Counted from the stretch's first letter, positions 47,260 through 60,117 are shown. The stretch is 64,000 bases of DNA from Monosporascus cannonballus (GCA_004154925.1 QJNS01000039.1:313009-377008), one strand, 5' to 3'. Translations and numbers: made by a program. Notes: generated by a model from the letters alone, not told the origin.

Positions 47260-50200
47260 ATTTATTAAAAGAAATACGGGGGACGTAACGATATAAATAA
47301 ATATGGATACCGGAATATAAATAAATATTATAAGCAGAAAATTGGCGAAAAAGCTTAATTTTTAACAAATTTCCGTAAATATTCCGGGCTTTATCGGTAT
47401 TAATAATACGTATATTAAATGTTATAAAGTTTACGAAATTCTTATTAATATAATAAATAATGACGAAAACGAATAAAAATTTAAGTAAATTTATTTTGCA
47501 ATATGCCGTAATCGGAAAACGCCTAATTTTTCATTATTTAAACCCGGAATAAGTAAATTAAGAATTTTGTTAAATATAATTATATATCAATAATTGTACG
47601 GATTATTACCAAAAAGTTAATAAATAAAAAATCGTAAATTTAATGTTTTTTAATAAATAAATTTATATCGTTAATTTAATAAATTTAGCCGAATAATTAA
47701 ATATTCCGGAATTTAAGGAATAACAAAAATAAAAAATAACCAACCTTTTTATATATTTAAAGAATTTCCGGCGAATATATTCCAAAAAAGTAACGAAAAA
47801 AATATTTTAATTATTGAAAGCAAAATATATAATAAATTTAATCTTAAGGAAAACGCCTTTATTTGGCCGAATTTACCTTATTTCAGAAATTTAAAGGAAG
47901 GTATTCGAAAAATATATTCGAAAAAACTTAAAAATAAGCCGGATACGTTATTCGAAAGTAAATATAAAGGTATTAATATTATTTGTATTTAAGAAAAACG
48001 GCAATTTTCGATTATGCGTTAATTATAAAAGGTTAAATTAAGTAATAATAAAAAACTGATATCTTTTATTTTTAATTTTAAAAGTAATAAATCGCTTAAA
48101 ATTAATTAAGATATTTTCGAAAATTAATTTTAAAGATATTTATTATCGTATTAAAATTAAAAAAAGCAATTAATAAAAAATTATTTTCCAAACGTAATAC
48201 GGGTAATTTGAATATACGGCTATATTATTTGGTTTTATTAACGCGTTAATTATATATTAAGCTTTTTTACATAAAGTATTAATTAAATTAATTAATTAGA
48301 TATATGTAATATATTTAAATAATATAATTATTTATTCGGATAACGAAAAAAAATATACGAAATATTTCCAGTTAATTTATAAATAGTTATTATATTATTA
48401 ATTATTTACCAAAACGTTTAAATGCGAATTTTTCAAAAAAAATTAGGATTTATAATTAATATTAACGGTTTAAAAATAGACCGTCGACGGGTTAATATTA
48501 TTAAAATATGGTTAAAGTTAAAATTAATGTATAATATTTAAATATTTTTGGGATTTGCGAATTTTTATCGGAAATTTATCGTTTATTATTTACATATTAC
48601 CGAACCTATTATTAAGTTTTTAAAAAGGGCGTAAAATAAAAGAAAAATAATAAAATTCCGGTAACCCGAAAAAGTTAAAAAAGCGGTCCAAAATTTAAAA
48701 AATATTTTTTAGTCGGCGACCATTTTCCGATATTAAGATAATACCAAAAATACCAGGGTTAAAATAAACGCCTTGGTAAAAACCATATTAAGGATATTTT
48801 TATAAAAATACCGAAAATATTAACGTTTAATTGCATATTAGTCGTAAAAATTAAGTTTTACTAAAAAACTTTAAATTATAAGGTAATAAAAATTATTGGC
48901 AATTATAAAAAATTTAAAACATTAACGGTAATACCTTAAAGGTATAAAAAGAAATTTCTTAATATTTACCAATTACATAACGTTAAAAAACATAATAAAG
49001 GCGCCGGCGCATAACCTTAAAAAAAGGTTAACCCGATAAATTTATCGTTTTACGTAATTTGATTTTAAAATCTAATACCGACCGGGCGTTATCAACTCGG
49101 CGGATAAATTATTTAAATATCCGGATTATATATTAAGGAAAATTATATATAAAAATGTAATTTTTACGTTATTTAAGAAATTCGGATTTACGAATAATAT
49201 GCCGGAAAACGTATAGAAAATAATTGTAAATATATAATACGATTTAAAACATTATAAAAGGGTAAAAAGCCTTATAAAAATAACGTAAAATTCGCTTATT
49301 GCAAAATTTCTAGGTAAATTTTAAATAACGAAAACTTAAGTAACTATTATCGGCGTAAAAAAAACGGAAAATTTTTACTATAAGATTATAAAAAACTTTT
49401 AAAAAAAAGAAAATAAAAAACCACATATTTGCCGAATTTATCGTTTATAAATGATAATATAAATATAAATTATAATAATAATACGATTAACGGTTAAATA
49501 ATAATAACCGTAAATTGCGATTATATTATAATCGGATTTCAAGAAATTTAAAAAAAACAAAATTAATATTAAAGTTATTATTTATAATTAATATATTTTA
49601 TGTTCTTTAGCAAAAAAGCTAGCCAAAAACAAAATAATATTTTAACCGAAAATTTTTTAATAATTTTATAATTAGGTTCGAAAGTTATAAATTAAGGATT
49701 TAAATATTATAAAATTAATACGAATAATTAGATATTAAGTCGGAATAAAAAAGAATTTCCTAAATTTAAATAAGGTTTTATATTATTAAAATAAATTTAT
49801 AATCCTATCGTAAAACGTTTTACGGAAATAATAAATTAATTAATGTTATAATAATTTAAAAATAAAATATATAAAATATATTTATATGTTAAAATTAATA
49901 ATTATAAAGTTTTATTAAGAAAATATGGTAAACGATATTCGAAAATATACTAAATAATATCCGAATTATTAGGGCATAATAAAATTACGTTATAAATTAT
50001 ATAAATAATTATAATTTTTGTTATTATTTAAATAACGTTTTTAATAAATCGTATTAAATTTTATTACGAGATTTCTCAAAAACTTAAATTTAAACGGGTT
50101 AAAATATAACGTAATTCTGGTGATCGTCGACCGCTTTACGAAATTGGGATTATTTATTTTTACGGTTAAAATTTTACCCGTGATCGAATTAGCCTAATTA

Positions 50201-51070
50201 TTTTATGATAAAATTAAATGCAAATTCGATACGCCAGCCGGAATTATTAATAATAAAGATAAATTATTAACGAATTAATTTTAAGCGGAATTTTATAAAA
50301 AACAAAAAATAAAATGGCAAATATTAATTATTTATTATTCGTAAACCAATAAATAAACGGAATATATTTATTAGGCTTTAAAATATTATTTCCGTAATTA
50401 CGTTAATATATATTAAAATAATTAAATAAAATTATTACGAAATACGAAATTCGTATATAATAATATACGGAATGCGTTTATTGGCCGTTTTTCGTTCGAA
50501 ACCTTATATGGTATTATTTAAGGATAATAAAATATTTTTTATAAAAATTTAAGGAATAAATATAAAAAATTAAAAAGCGTTTTGAAAAAATGGCGGTTAT
50601 TTATCGAATAATATACAAAAATTAAGAAAAAATAATAATAACCTAAAAAAGTATTTTAATTAATACTATATATTTATGGAATTTTAATTAAAATATTAAA
50701 TAAATTTATTAATTAAAACTTTTAAATTTAAAAATAAAAGGTTTATATTTATTTATATCTGGGTTATAATTAAAAAATAAATAGGTTTTTAGCCGTATAA
50801 AATAATTTTTCTTATTAAATATTAACAGATATATAATATATTTTTAATATTTTTGTTAAAACCGTAATATAACCGAGAACCGGGTAATATTTAGATAATA
50901 TTGCCGGACTTAATAAAAAAACAGAAAAAATAGGTAATAAAAGATATTATCCGTTACCGAGATAACCGGAGATAACGCGAATATCTAATTAAATAAAAAA
51001 GTTAATCCGCCGAATATAATACGCAAAAGCCCCGAAAATATTTTAAATACGTATTTAAAATATTATAACG
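47260..51070 (+). pseudogene. Gy7 pol remnant: protease, RT, RNase H, integrase, chromodomain
   Basis: Protease keeps its catalytic D-T-G (47306-47314), followed by INIISRKLAKKLNF. RT at about 47990-48640 has the YxDD box as Y-L-N-N at about 48305-48325 and YSDNEKKYTKYF after it. The integrase core at 50090-50520 contains VILVIVDRFTKLGLF with the first catalytic D, and AFIGRFSFETLYG. The chromodomain is near 50915-51060 (D-N-R-R followed by REYLIK). The minus-strand frame at 47147-47368 is a shadow of the protease region. Broken by many stops. Confidence 0.87.
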
Positions 51071-51099
51071 TTATAAAAAAAATTAAATATATATATAGG

Positions 51100-52700
51100 A
51101 AATAAAATAATTTAAAAATTGCAAAATAATAATAATACGATCGGAAATTAATTGCTTAATAATTATAAGAATTATAAAAAATAATTTTAATTAAAATTAA
51201 AATATTAATATTAAAATATTATTTAATTATATAATTATTTTTAAGTTTTTGGCAAATAATTACTTTATTATATACTGATTAAAAACTTATAAATAACGTA
51301 AAAAAAATTAAATTTTTATTTCGAAAAAAAGATTTTACATTTAATTATTAAGTTTTATATTAATTAACTTTTAATAAACGTATTAGGGAAATTAATATAG
51401 AAATATCGGAAAATAATTAAAAAAATATATAACGGCAAAAAGCAGGTATATTTATTAAATTTATTAAACATAAAATCCGGAAAAAAATTTAAAAGTATTT
51501 TATTTTTTACCAAAAATAAGGTTTAAATAACCGGAATATAATTTATTATTAATCAGAAATAAGGCGTTATTTTTAAAACGTTTAATATATTTAGGTTTAA
51601 TAATAATTTTGCTAAGTAAAACCGTTTTTTAATTATAATTTTTCATAAGTATTAAAATTTTATTAAGGTATTAGAAAACGGGCGGAAAATGTTTATAAGC
51701 GGAAAACGTAATGGTATAACGGTTTTCGAAAATCGCCTTATTTATAGGGATACCTTAAAATTACGCCTAATCGGAAATTAATTACGGAATAATAAGAAAA
51801 GGAACGTAATATTTATAAAAAAAACTTAAGTTTGTAAACTTATAAAATGGTATTAAAATTAAATTTCCGTAATTATAACGAATAATCGGAAATTAATTTT
51901 AATTATATTAAGGAAACGATATTCTTTAGCAATAATTATATTAAAGGCGAATTCGGTTTTGCGAAAAACGTTAACGACCGACCATAATTACGTTAAAACG
52001 TTCGTATTAGGTACTTTTAATACGAACTTTTTCATGTTCGCCGATTAATTCCTAATTATCGGTACCGAATTAAAAAACCATTTAGGTAATACCTTTAAGG
52101 ATAATTAAAATTTAAACGAAAATTAAATAACCATATTAATAATATTAGGAATAATTACTTATTATATAAAAGATTTTATAATAATAATTAATTATAACGT
52201 AATTTAAGGCGTTTAAAGTTTAAACGTAAATCGTATAATAATCGAAATAACGTTATATTACATAAATATAATACGGTTTATTGATATCCGTAATGCGATT
52301 AATATTTATTTTATTATCGGCGTCGAAGGGATAACGTTAAAGGAAATTTTAATTTTTTTTGGTATTAAAGTATTATTTTTCTTAAAATTTTTTACGAAAA
52401 AGGAATATGGCGAACGGAAATAATACGTAAAATAAACGGAAAAAGCGAAATAAGAATAAAGAAAAACGAGAGATTGAATAAAACGTATACGTAAAAGGAA
52501 TAGAAATAAGGGTACGAAAGGGGAAAAAAAAGGCAAATAAGGTAGGGTTAAAAACGGATTATAATCAGGAATTAAGCGGAACATAATTAATTACGTAATA
52601 TGGTACGCATTAATTATTACGGTAATTATTTATAATATAATATAACGGTAAATTATCGGCAAGTATACGTAATCAGATTTGTAAAATGCGTTATATCAAA
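51100..52700 (+). pseudogene. Gy7 extra 3' region with sense-strand coding traces
   Basis: About 1.6 kb between the chromodomain and the 3' LTR, longer than expected for a simple chromovirus. Sense-strand stretches look protein-like, for example TTDHNYVKTFVLGTFNTNFF at about 51970-52030 and a very basic, charged stretch at 52390-52540. The product is not recognised. The 92-codon minus-strand frame at 52306-52584 is F/L/Y-rich and most likely the shadow of that basic stretch. No six-cysteine motif like that of the other gypsy elements was found here. Confidence 0.35.
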
Positions 52701-52749
52701 TTAATAATAATATTATTAGGGATTAATAACATAAAAAGGGGGGAATAAT

Positions 52750-52955
52750 TATAAGAATATAACCTCTATAAGGATAAGGCTAATAACCAACCAGCCACCA
52801 ATTAATTACCGACCTATTTACTAGTATAAATCCACTATCTGGCAGCTAATAAGAAACGCCAGATGGAAATAACTTAATATATTTATTTCTTGAAATCTGC
52901 TTTACGATTGGTCGGAAATCACCTTACCCAGCTCACAGCTATCTATTATCTTACA
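52750..52955 (+). repeat. Gy7 3' LTR (206 bp)
   Basis: Inward start mutated (TATAAGAATATAACC) and outward ~90 bp clean, ending ATTATCTTACA. Confidence 0.93.
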
Positions 52956-53350
52956 TAATTAGAAAAACGAAAATCTTTTTATTATATATATTTTTAATTA
53001 TTAAGAATTATTTAAAATTATTATAACCCGTAAGATAATCAAAATAATTTTAAGTAATATGCTAAAAGGGTTTAAAGGTTAAACTTTTTAATAAATGCTT
53101 TAAAATTATTTAAAAAGCGTATATACAAATATAAACCTTATATTTCCGGCGCGTTATTTTTTTATAATAACGTTTTTAACGTTTTTAACGAACGATTTCA
53201 ATACCGTAAATTCTATATACCTTAATTTTAAATATTAAAGATCTTTTATTCTTATACGGGGGCATAAATAATCCCTTAATTGCTTTTACGGTTTTTTTCT
53301 TTTTTTATTAATCGTTAAATATATTAAAACTTTAATTGAGTTTTACGGAA
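52956..53350 (-). pseudogene. Co2 pol fragment between Gy7 and Gy8 (pre-integrase/integrase)
   Basis: About 395 bp of Co2 isolated between two insertions. The minus-strand reading (KVYICIRFLNNFKAFIKKFN) resembles the copia integrase core around 'V-x-x-x-F-x-D-D-x-S/T-R-x'. It is collinear with the gag piece on the right and the integrase C-part on the left. Assignment rests mainly on position. Confidence 0.55.
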
Positions 53351-53725
53351 TATGACGGCTAGGCGGTTTAACCAACTATTAAACCTTAAGTCGACGGGTT
53401 TATGTTGGCAGAAGTATTATGGGAATCTGAGTAATGAATATAATAATCGTATTACATCTCGTAATACCAAAGGTACCTTAGGTAACGATATTATATTGCA
53501 AGCTGAAGTTATTTAAATTATGAAATTAATAAGCGTATATATTTTTCTTTTTCTTAGTTTAATTACTTGTAATTATGCCGTTAGTAATAATTACGATCGC
53601 TTAAAATCACTTTTAATTATTAATAATCATTAGCTTGGCAATGATCACCGTTACGTAACCCGGGAAGTGGCCCGTATGCTCCTGCCTAACCGTTTTTTAA
53701 GACCGGAGTTTGTCGGGTCGTAACA
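53351..53725 (-). repeat. Gy8 3' LTR (375 bp)
   Basis: Starts TATGACGGCTAGGCGG; the outward part is clean. TTGCAAGCT (primer-site partner) is at 53496-53504 and TTACGTAA at 53651-53658. Ends GGTCGTAACA. Confidence 0.93.
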
Positions 53726-53782
53726 TAATTTTCCTTTTTCCCAAATCTTATCCTTAAAATTTCTTTTTTTCTTTTTTTTCGT

Positions 53783-54420
53783 TTGGTAAATATCCTTTTT
53801 TTTTTACTTTTAATCATATCATTTCGCATTTCCAAAATTCGTCGTATTCCCCGTTCTTTTACCGTTTGTCGTATTAACTTCGTTAAAGCCTTTAACGAAT
53901 TTGGTTACGAAATTATGATTTATTTTTATTATTTTTCGAAAAACATAAAGTATAAAATAATAAAAAACGTTTTAAGGTATAAGGAATATATTAATCGGGG
54001 TCGATTTTATAATAATACCGATATACCTATTTCTTTCTTGCAAAATATTCGTCATAAATATTAACGTTTGGAACATAAAAAAGCGTTTATCGAAAAGCAA
54101 TTATTAAAGCTTTAACGGTTTTACCTCGAAATTTAACGCAAATATTAAGAAAAAATAAATAAAGTTTTTTTTCGTCTTATTTATTTGCGTAAATAAAAGG
54201 CGTTAATTCGTTCGAAAGGTATTACCATAATATAACGTAAGTTCCAATTATTAGATAAGTTAAAAAAACAAAAACGTTAAAAACAAAAACAGTTAAAAGT
54301 CGCCGTTACGGCTATTACGTTAGCGCAGGCCGTAATCGACTAGCCCGATATCCCGGCTATTAACTGGTCGACTATTAATTAGGACGCGCCCGTTATTATT
54401 AATAAAAGTTTTTTAACAGG
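53783..54420 (+). pseudogene. Gy8 antisense ORF: six-cysteine motif and coiled coil
   Basis: Open for 93 codons from 53783 (TTG/ATG-proximal start uncertain) to 54064. The motif at 53921-54010 is Y-x2-Y-x6-Y-x8-Y-x2-Y-x6-Y, with R-Y-K-E-Y-I-N-R-G at positions 4-5, exactly as in Gy5 and Gy6. Downstream of a stop the reading continues with basic helices and, at 54249-54350, a coiled-coil-like run (LLDKLKKQKR...KQLKVA). The end near 54420 converges on the chromodomain of the opposite strand. All six cysteine codons are RIP-converted to Tyr. Confidence 0.68.
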
Positions 54421-54479
54421 CGTTAAGCGCCAATAAAGTTCTTGGCGGGTTCCCAGATATTTTCGGAATTTAGGTACTT

Positions 54480-57400
54480 TTTCTATTTAATCAGGTACTA
54501 AATAAATCCGTTTTATTTTTGCAAATCAAGAATTTTCTTCACCTTATATATTTATTCGTCTTTTATTTCCATATCGTCTTATACCGTATATATTTTAATT
54601 ATATTTGTTATTAACTTAAATAAAAAAATATAAAAAATTAAATAAAATTTAACTTTTGGTAAAAATTCTAATTAGTAATTATTTTCTAAGATTTTTTTAG
54701 CGATTTTGTATAAACCGATATATTTGAAATCGAGTTTTTTGTTAAGTCGTTTTATTTAAATGTTTTTATGGCGAAAAAAATTATTTCCCCTTTTTCGAAA
54801 ATTAATTTTTTTAACCTTTTCTGGTTATAATATTTACTTCTTTAATTTCGTACGAATTCCAGTTTTATTTTTATTTTTTAATGCAATTATTATAATTATT
54901 TTAATGTAAGGATTATTTTGATATTAATTGGATTATCGTTACGTATTTTTCTGTAAACTTTTGGAATAAAACCAAAATTTGCGTTCGTAAATATTATCTT
55001 AATGCTTTCGTAATAATTAATATTATAAATTAATTATATAATTAATAATTTTTTAATCTAATTATTTTATTAGTAATTAATATAATATCGTATATAAACT
55101 TTTAAGGTTTAATTTATTCGTTTTATTTATTTATTTATTTAAAATTTAAAGGCGTTAAATAATTTATAATTTAGGCCGATTTATGCTATAAAGCCTTGCC
55201 AAAATTTAGGTACAAATATTAATTCTTTATCTGATATAATTTCTATTAATAATCCGTATATGTTAAAAATATGTTTAAAAAAAATGTATGCCAATTATTC
55301 GGCATTTATATCTTTATAATATAGTAAAAAATAGGAAAATTTCGTAAATTAGTTAATTATTACGAAAATATTATCGTAATGTATTTCCGTAATTAGATTT
55401 TTTTTAATATAAAAAGTTTAATAATAAAATCGAATATAACTAAATATTATAATTGTTTTGTAATCGGTAATAGTTATAATTTTCCGTATAATTTATATCG
55501 TTAAGTTTTCGTTATAACGTAAATATCGTATTGCTATATAATTTTTTATATTATTAATTTTATTTTGGGAAAAAAAATATATACGTTAAAATCGTTTTAA
55601 GGTTTTGTAAATTCTTAGATATCCATATAATTAATATTTGTATATTTCTCGTACTAAATTTTTTTAATATTTTTCTGGAACTTGTATTTTATCCGTTTTT
55701 TGGTTTTTTGGGAAACCGTCGTTATGTTATTAAATTTTCTAATATATATCGCAAGGTATTGCTCAAATTATTGTAATTTGTCGTAAGCGTAAATATCTTT
55801 TTATAATGGTATCAAAAATTATATAGCTAATTTTAATTAATTTCTTTTTAAGACTTAGTTATTTACTTAAAATATTTGTTTTGTTATTTTCTAATCCTTT
55901 TTTATGGATAATAACGAAATCGAAATTCGCCAATTTTTTTCCGTATTTTAATTATTGTCTTATAAGTTCCCTGGTCGTAATAAATCGAATAAGATTTTAA
56001 TAATTTATATAAATTTTAACCTGGTATAAGTTTCTTTTTAAAAGTGATTAAATTCCCGAAATGCCATAATAATGACCATATATTTTTTATTAAGAATGCC
56101 ATAATTAAGCTTGGTTTTTTTTTAATTTATATAAAAAAATATAATAAGGTATAATTTGCCTTAATTATTTCGTTATCCGATTATTACGCTTAACGCATAA
56201 TTCAAAATATCGGTTTTTAACTTAATAAAGCAGTTTAAATCGTACATAATTAATACTGGTTTGCTGGTAATTATATCCTTAATATTTTGAAATATTTTTT
56301 CCATATTTGGTATTTATTTGAATTCCTTTTTTTTCGTAAAATTTGTTAAAAATATAATTATCCTGCTAAAATTTCGAATAAATTTCCTATAATAATTGGC
56401 GAATCTAAAAAAATATTTATATTTCCTTAATTATCGTTAACGTCTGTTATTTTATAACTACAGCAATTTTCTTGAGATTTATTCTAATATATTCTAACAT
56501 AATAATATATTCCAGATATTCCATTTTTTATATATGGAATTAATATTTTTTTATATTAATAAATAACTTTACGTCCTGTAAAATTTAAAAAACCTTATAA
56601 ACGTATTTTACGTATACTTTTTCTATTTCAGAAAAAATAAAAATATCGTTAAGATAACAAACGACGAAAATATTAAGGTATTTTCGTAATACATAATTTA
56701 TTATTTACTGAAAGCTTGTTAATACGTTCGTTAATTTTATTAATATAATTAAAAATGTAAATAATCCGTATTTTATTTTAAAAGTTATTTTTTATTCGTA
56801 TCCTTTTTTAATCCTAATAAAATTATATTTATTTTTAAAATTAAATATTATAAATTATTTAATTCCGTAAAGTTGGTTTTTTATTTCCGTAATTAAGGGT
56901 AATAATATTTAATTTATAACAATAATATCGTTTAGTTACCGATAATTAATTATAAATCGTAATTTTTTATTTTTCTTAGGTACGAAAAATATTAGATATC
57001 CTGCCGGTAACTTCGAAAATCGAATTTATCCTTTTTATAACCGATTTTTTGGTATTTTTTAAAAGTACGTAATTCGTTTTTATTAAGGTTATAAATAAAG
57101 TAAAATTTTGTCAAAAATCCTTCTTTAAAAATTATTTCGTAATTTTATTCATTATATTCTAATAATTTCGTATTAAGTTCCTTTTTAAAAAACTATTTAT
57201 ATTTATAATATAATAATAATATATTAAACAAATTTTTTATTTTTAAGTTATTATTCTTATCATTCCAGATCGTTATTTAATTATTTAAATTTCGCTTTAA
57301 TAATAATAATAATACGTCGTATTTCTTTTTAATATTCGTTTTTTTTTGTATTTTGTTCTTTTAGGTAATAAAGTATTTATCGTATTTTTATGCTTACATT

Positions 57401-57890
57401 TATTGTTATTATCAATTAAATATTAAGATTTTAAGTTTTTTTTTTTTATTTATTAATAAAAAATAAAGCAAATTTTACTTAACTAATTTTTCCATTAATT
57501 AAAATTCCGTATTAACGTATTTATGGTAATCTTAAAATTATATCGTAATTTTCGAATAAAATAATATCAAAATTAACCGTTTAGTATTATCCTTAAATAA
57601 AAATCTCGAAATAATTAATTTCGCGTATAATTTTTCCGTTATCGTAAACGAATTCCTAACTTTCGGCATTTATCGTTATATAAGGTTTTAACTTATATCT
57701 TTATAATAATATAAACTTATTAATTATATTAGGTACAATATAATTTCCGCCCAGAACTTTGCAATTTATTATTGCGGTATATTAATACGTTCCGATTTAT
57801 ATATCCAAAATAATAAGGTTATTAACGTTTCTTATTATTACGTTTAAAGCTTTTTTAAAAAATTCTTTTTAATTTCTTTAAATTTCGTTA
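54480..57890 (-). pseudogene. Gy8 pol remnant
   Basis: Minus-strand chromodomain near 54440-54570, integrase 54650-55880, RNase H 55900-56350 and RT about 56350-57200. The catalytic box at 56646-56654 reads L-N-D. Protease is near 57720-57800. Extensive stops. Confidence 0.85.
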
Positions 57891-57899
57891 TTTTGCAGC

Positions 57900-59720
57900 T
57901 TTTTTACAGGTAATCTTTTTTTTAATTTTTGTTTGAATTTATCGAACCTTATCTATATTTCTATATATAACGCGGTAAACTATTATATCTATTATTATTA
58001 TCGGCATATTATTCTTTCGAATCGTATTAATTATTCCTAATTTTTTTATAATTTTTTCCTTATCGAATGAATTATTTTTTTATATTTGTAATTATATCCC
58101 ATTATGCGTTATTTTGGTTATTATTATAAAAATCTTTTATAAATTAACGTTTTTTTTCCTTAATAACCTTTTTTTTGTAAGGATTTATAATAAACATTAA
58201 TTAAAAATAAAAATCCGTAATAACTTTTAAATAATATTTTTTAACCGTACGCTGGATTAATTTTTTTTCCGTTTAATAATTATATTATTTATAATAACAA
58301 AAAAGGTTTTTTTACGGATATTATTTTTTTTATGCTAGTTCTTTACTTTAACTAATTATTAGATATTTTTTAAGGTTATGGTTCGAAATTATCGATATTA
58401 TTACTTATTATTTTTGTTATATTCGGTACGGTTTGGAAAATTGAATCCTTTATAATATATGCGGGTAATTCGTACATAAATATATTATTTCCATTTTTCG
58501 TAATCGGGATATTCTTATCGTTGACAGTATATGGCATATATTTTGCCGTATCGATCAGAAGTTTCGGTATAAAGTTTTTTTATCTAATTCTAATATTTAC
58601 GTAATTATTCTTATAACGTTTTTTGTTATATTCGTAATATTTATTAAATTAGCTTTTTAGTTTTTCGTATTTTTCGTCGAATTTCTTATTGTAATGGTCC
58701 TAATTAGATTTTTTGTTATTAACTTATTATATATTTGGCTTAAATTATATTAATAATTTTGTTATCGTTTTCTTAATTATTCTTAGTTTATTTTTCTGGT
58801 ATAGGGGTTCAGTTATTTTATCGTAACTTTTTGGGTTTTTTGCATTTATAAACCTTGTATCCTATTTTGCCATAATTAAAGTATTTAATTTGGCTTTAGT
58901 TTTATTTGTAGGTAATGCCGAGTTCCATAAGTTCTGGTGCCGTTCCGTAAGAAATAAAGGGTATATCTTATTTTTTCCCTTAGTTAAACTTATTATATCC
59001 CGAACATAAAGTATATTATTTTTTTTTTATCGTTTTTCAAATTGTTAGTTATTAATCTTAATTATTTTTGCGATATACCGGTCTAGGGTAACTAATTATT
59101 TAATCCGAATAATCTTATTTTTTATTTTATCTTTTAATTCTTTTTAAAATATATTAATAAAGGTATTAATTTTATTATTTCCTTATCCTGCTTTAATTGC
59201 AAAGTTTTTAAAGATTACGGCGTACTTGGACGTAAGTTTTTTTATCGGAATTATAGGAGTTATTAAGCCGTTAATTGTTTTTTATCCGGATTGCCAAAAT
59301 TATCGCGTATTTTGTTTTCGAAATTGGTATAAATTAAAAAATTTTCGTTAATAAAATTTTCCTTATTTACTTTTTTTATTTTTAAGAAATTTTTCATAAT
59401 GGGTTTAAACTAATTAACTGCATTTCTTATTAGGCATATTCCTATTATTAGGATTATATCTGCTAAATCGTTAAGGTTTAGGAAACGAAGGTAAATTCGT
59501 ATTTAAATTAGAAAAATTTAAAGGTTATTTTTTCCATCGTAAGATTTTGGTTTTTTCGGTTTTATGCGAATGAAAAAGGGTTAAATAAATAACGTAACCT
59601 TAAATTATCGGACTTTTTTTTCTAGCTTCCGAATTCGAGCTTAAAGTTACTAAATAAAGGTTTCCTAAATGCTGGTCGACATTTTAACAATATTAAATAT
59701 TACTTAGAATTTAACGGTAT
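57900..59720 (-). pseudogene. Gy8 gag remnant
   Basis: The CCHC knuckle at 58842-58883 reads Y-F-N-Y-G-K-I-G-Y-K-V-Y-K-C; the last cysteine survives. Capsid segment near 59150-59260 on the minus strand. Confidence 0.75.
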
Positions 59721-59728
59721 TACTAAAT

Positions 59729-59742
59729 AAAAGCTTATAACG
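59729..59742 (-). other. Gy8 primer binding site
   Basis: Minus-strand CGTTATAAGCTTTT next to the 5' LTR, identical to Gy6. Confidence 0.5.
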
Positions 59743-60117
59743 TATAACGGTTAAATAGTTTAATCAATTATTAAACTTTAAGTTAACGGGTTTCTATTAG
59801 CAGAAGTATCGTAAAAATCTAAATAATAAATACAGTAATCGTATTATATTTCGTAATGCCAAAAGTACTTTAAATAACGATATTATATTGCAAACTAAAG
59901 TTATTTAAATTATAAAATTAATAAATATATATATTCTTTTTTTTCTTAGTTTAATTATTCGTGATTACGCCATTAATAGTAATTACGATCGCTTGGGATT
60001 ACCTTTGATCACTGATAATCACTGGCTTAGCAGTGATCACCGTCACGTGACCCGGGAGGTGGCCCGTATGCTCCTGCCTGACCGTTTCTTGAGACCGGAG
60101 CTTGTCGGGCCGTAACA
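59743..60117 (-). repeat. Gy8 5' LTR (375 bp)
   Basis: Inward (left) part RIP-mutated; outward 130 bp almost untouched, with repeated GATCACTG/GATAATCACTG motifs (60008-60040) and GACCGTTT at 60080-60087. Ends CCGTAACA. Confidence 0.94.
60043..60050 (-). promoter_or_regulatory. TCACGTGA palindrome in the U3 of Gy8
   Basis: Intact E-box palindrome within CCGTCACGTGACCCGG; the paired LTR has TTACGTAA at the same place. Confidence 0.5.

Larger units (their letters stand above)
45552..52955 (+). mobile_element. Gy7: complete (degraded) Ty3/gypsy chromovirus of a second family, 7.4 kb
   Basis: Short 206-bp LTRs (45552-45757 and 52750-52955) with the perfect duplication TAATT (45547-45551 and 52956-52960). 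The LTRs share no sequence with the other gypsy elements. Internal order is gag, protease, RT, integrase, chromodomain, plus about 1.7 kb of further sequence before the 3' LTR. Confidence 0.93.
53351..60117 (-). mobile_element. Gy8: complete (degraded) Ty3/gypsy element, 6.8 kb
   Basis: LTRs of 375 bp each (53351-53725 and 59743-60117) and the perfect duplication CGGAA (53346-53350 and 60118-60122). Same family layout as Gy6, including the antisense gene; its coding sequence is closest to Gy6 among the elements here. Confidence 0.95.

Noticed and set aside
52306..52584. 92-codon minus-strand ORF, F/L/Y-rich
   Set aside because: Complement of a lysine/arginine-rich sense stretch of Gy7; the hydrophobic composition is a by-product.
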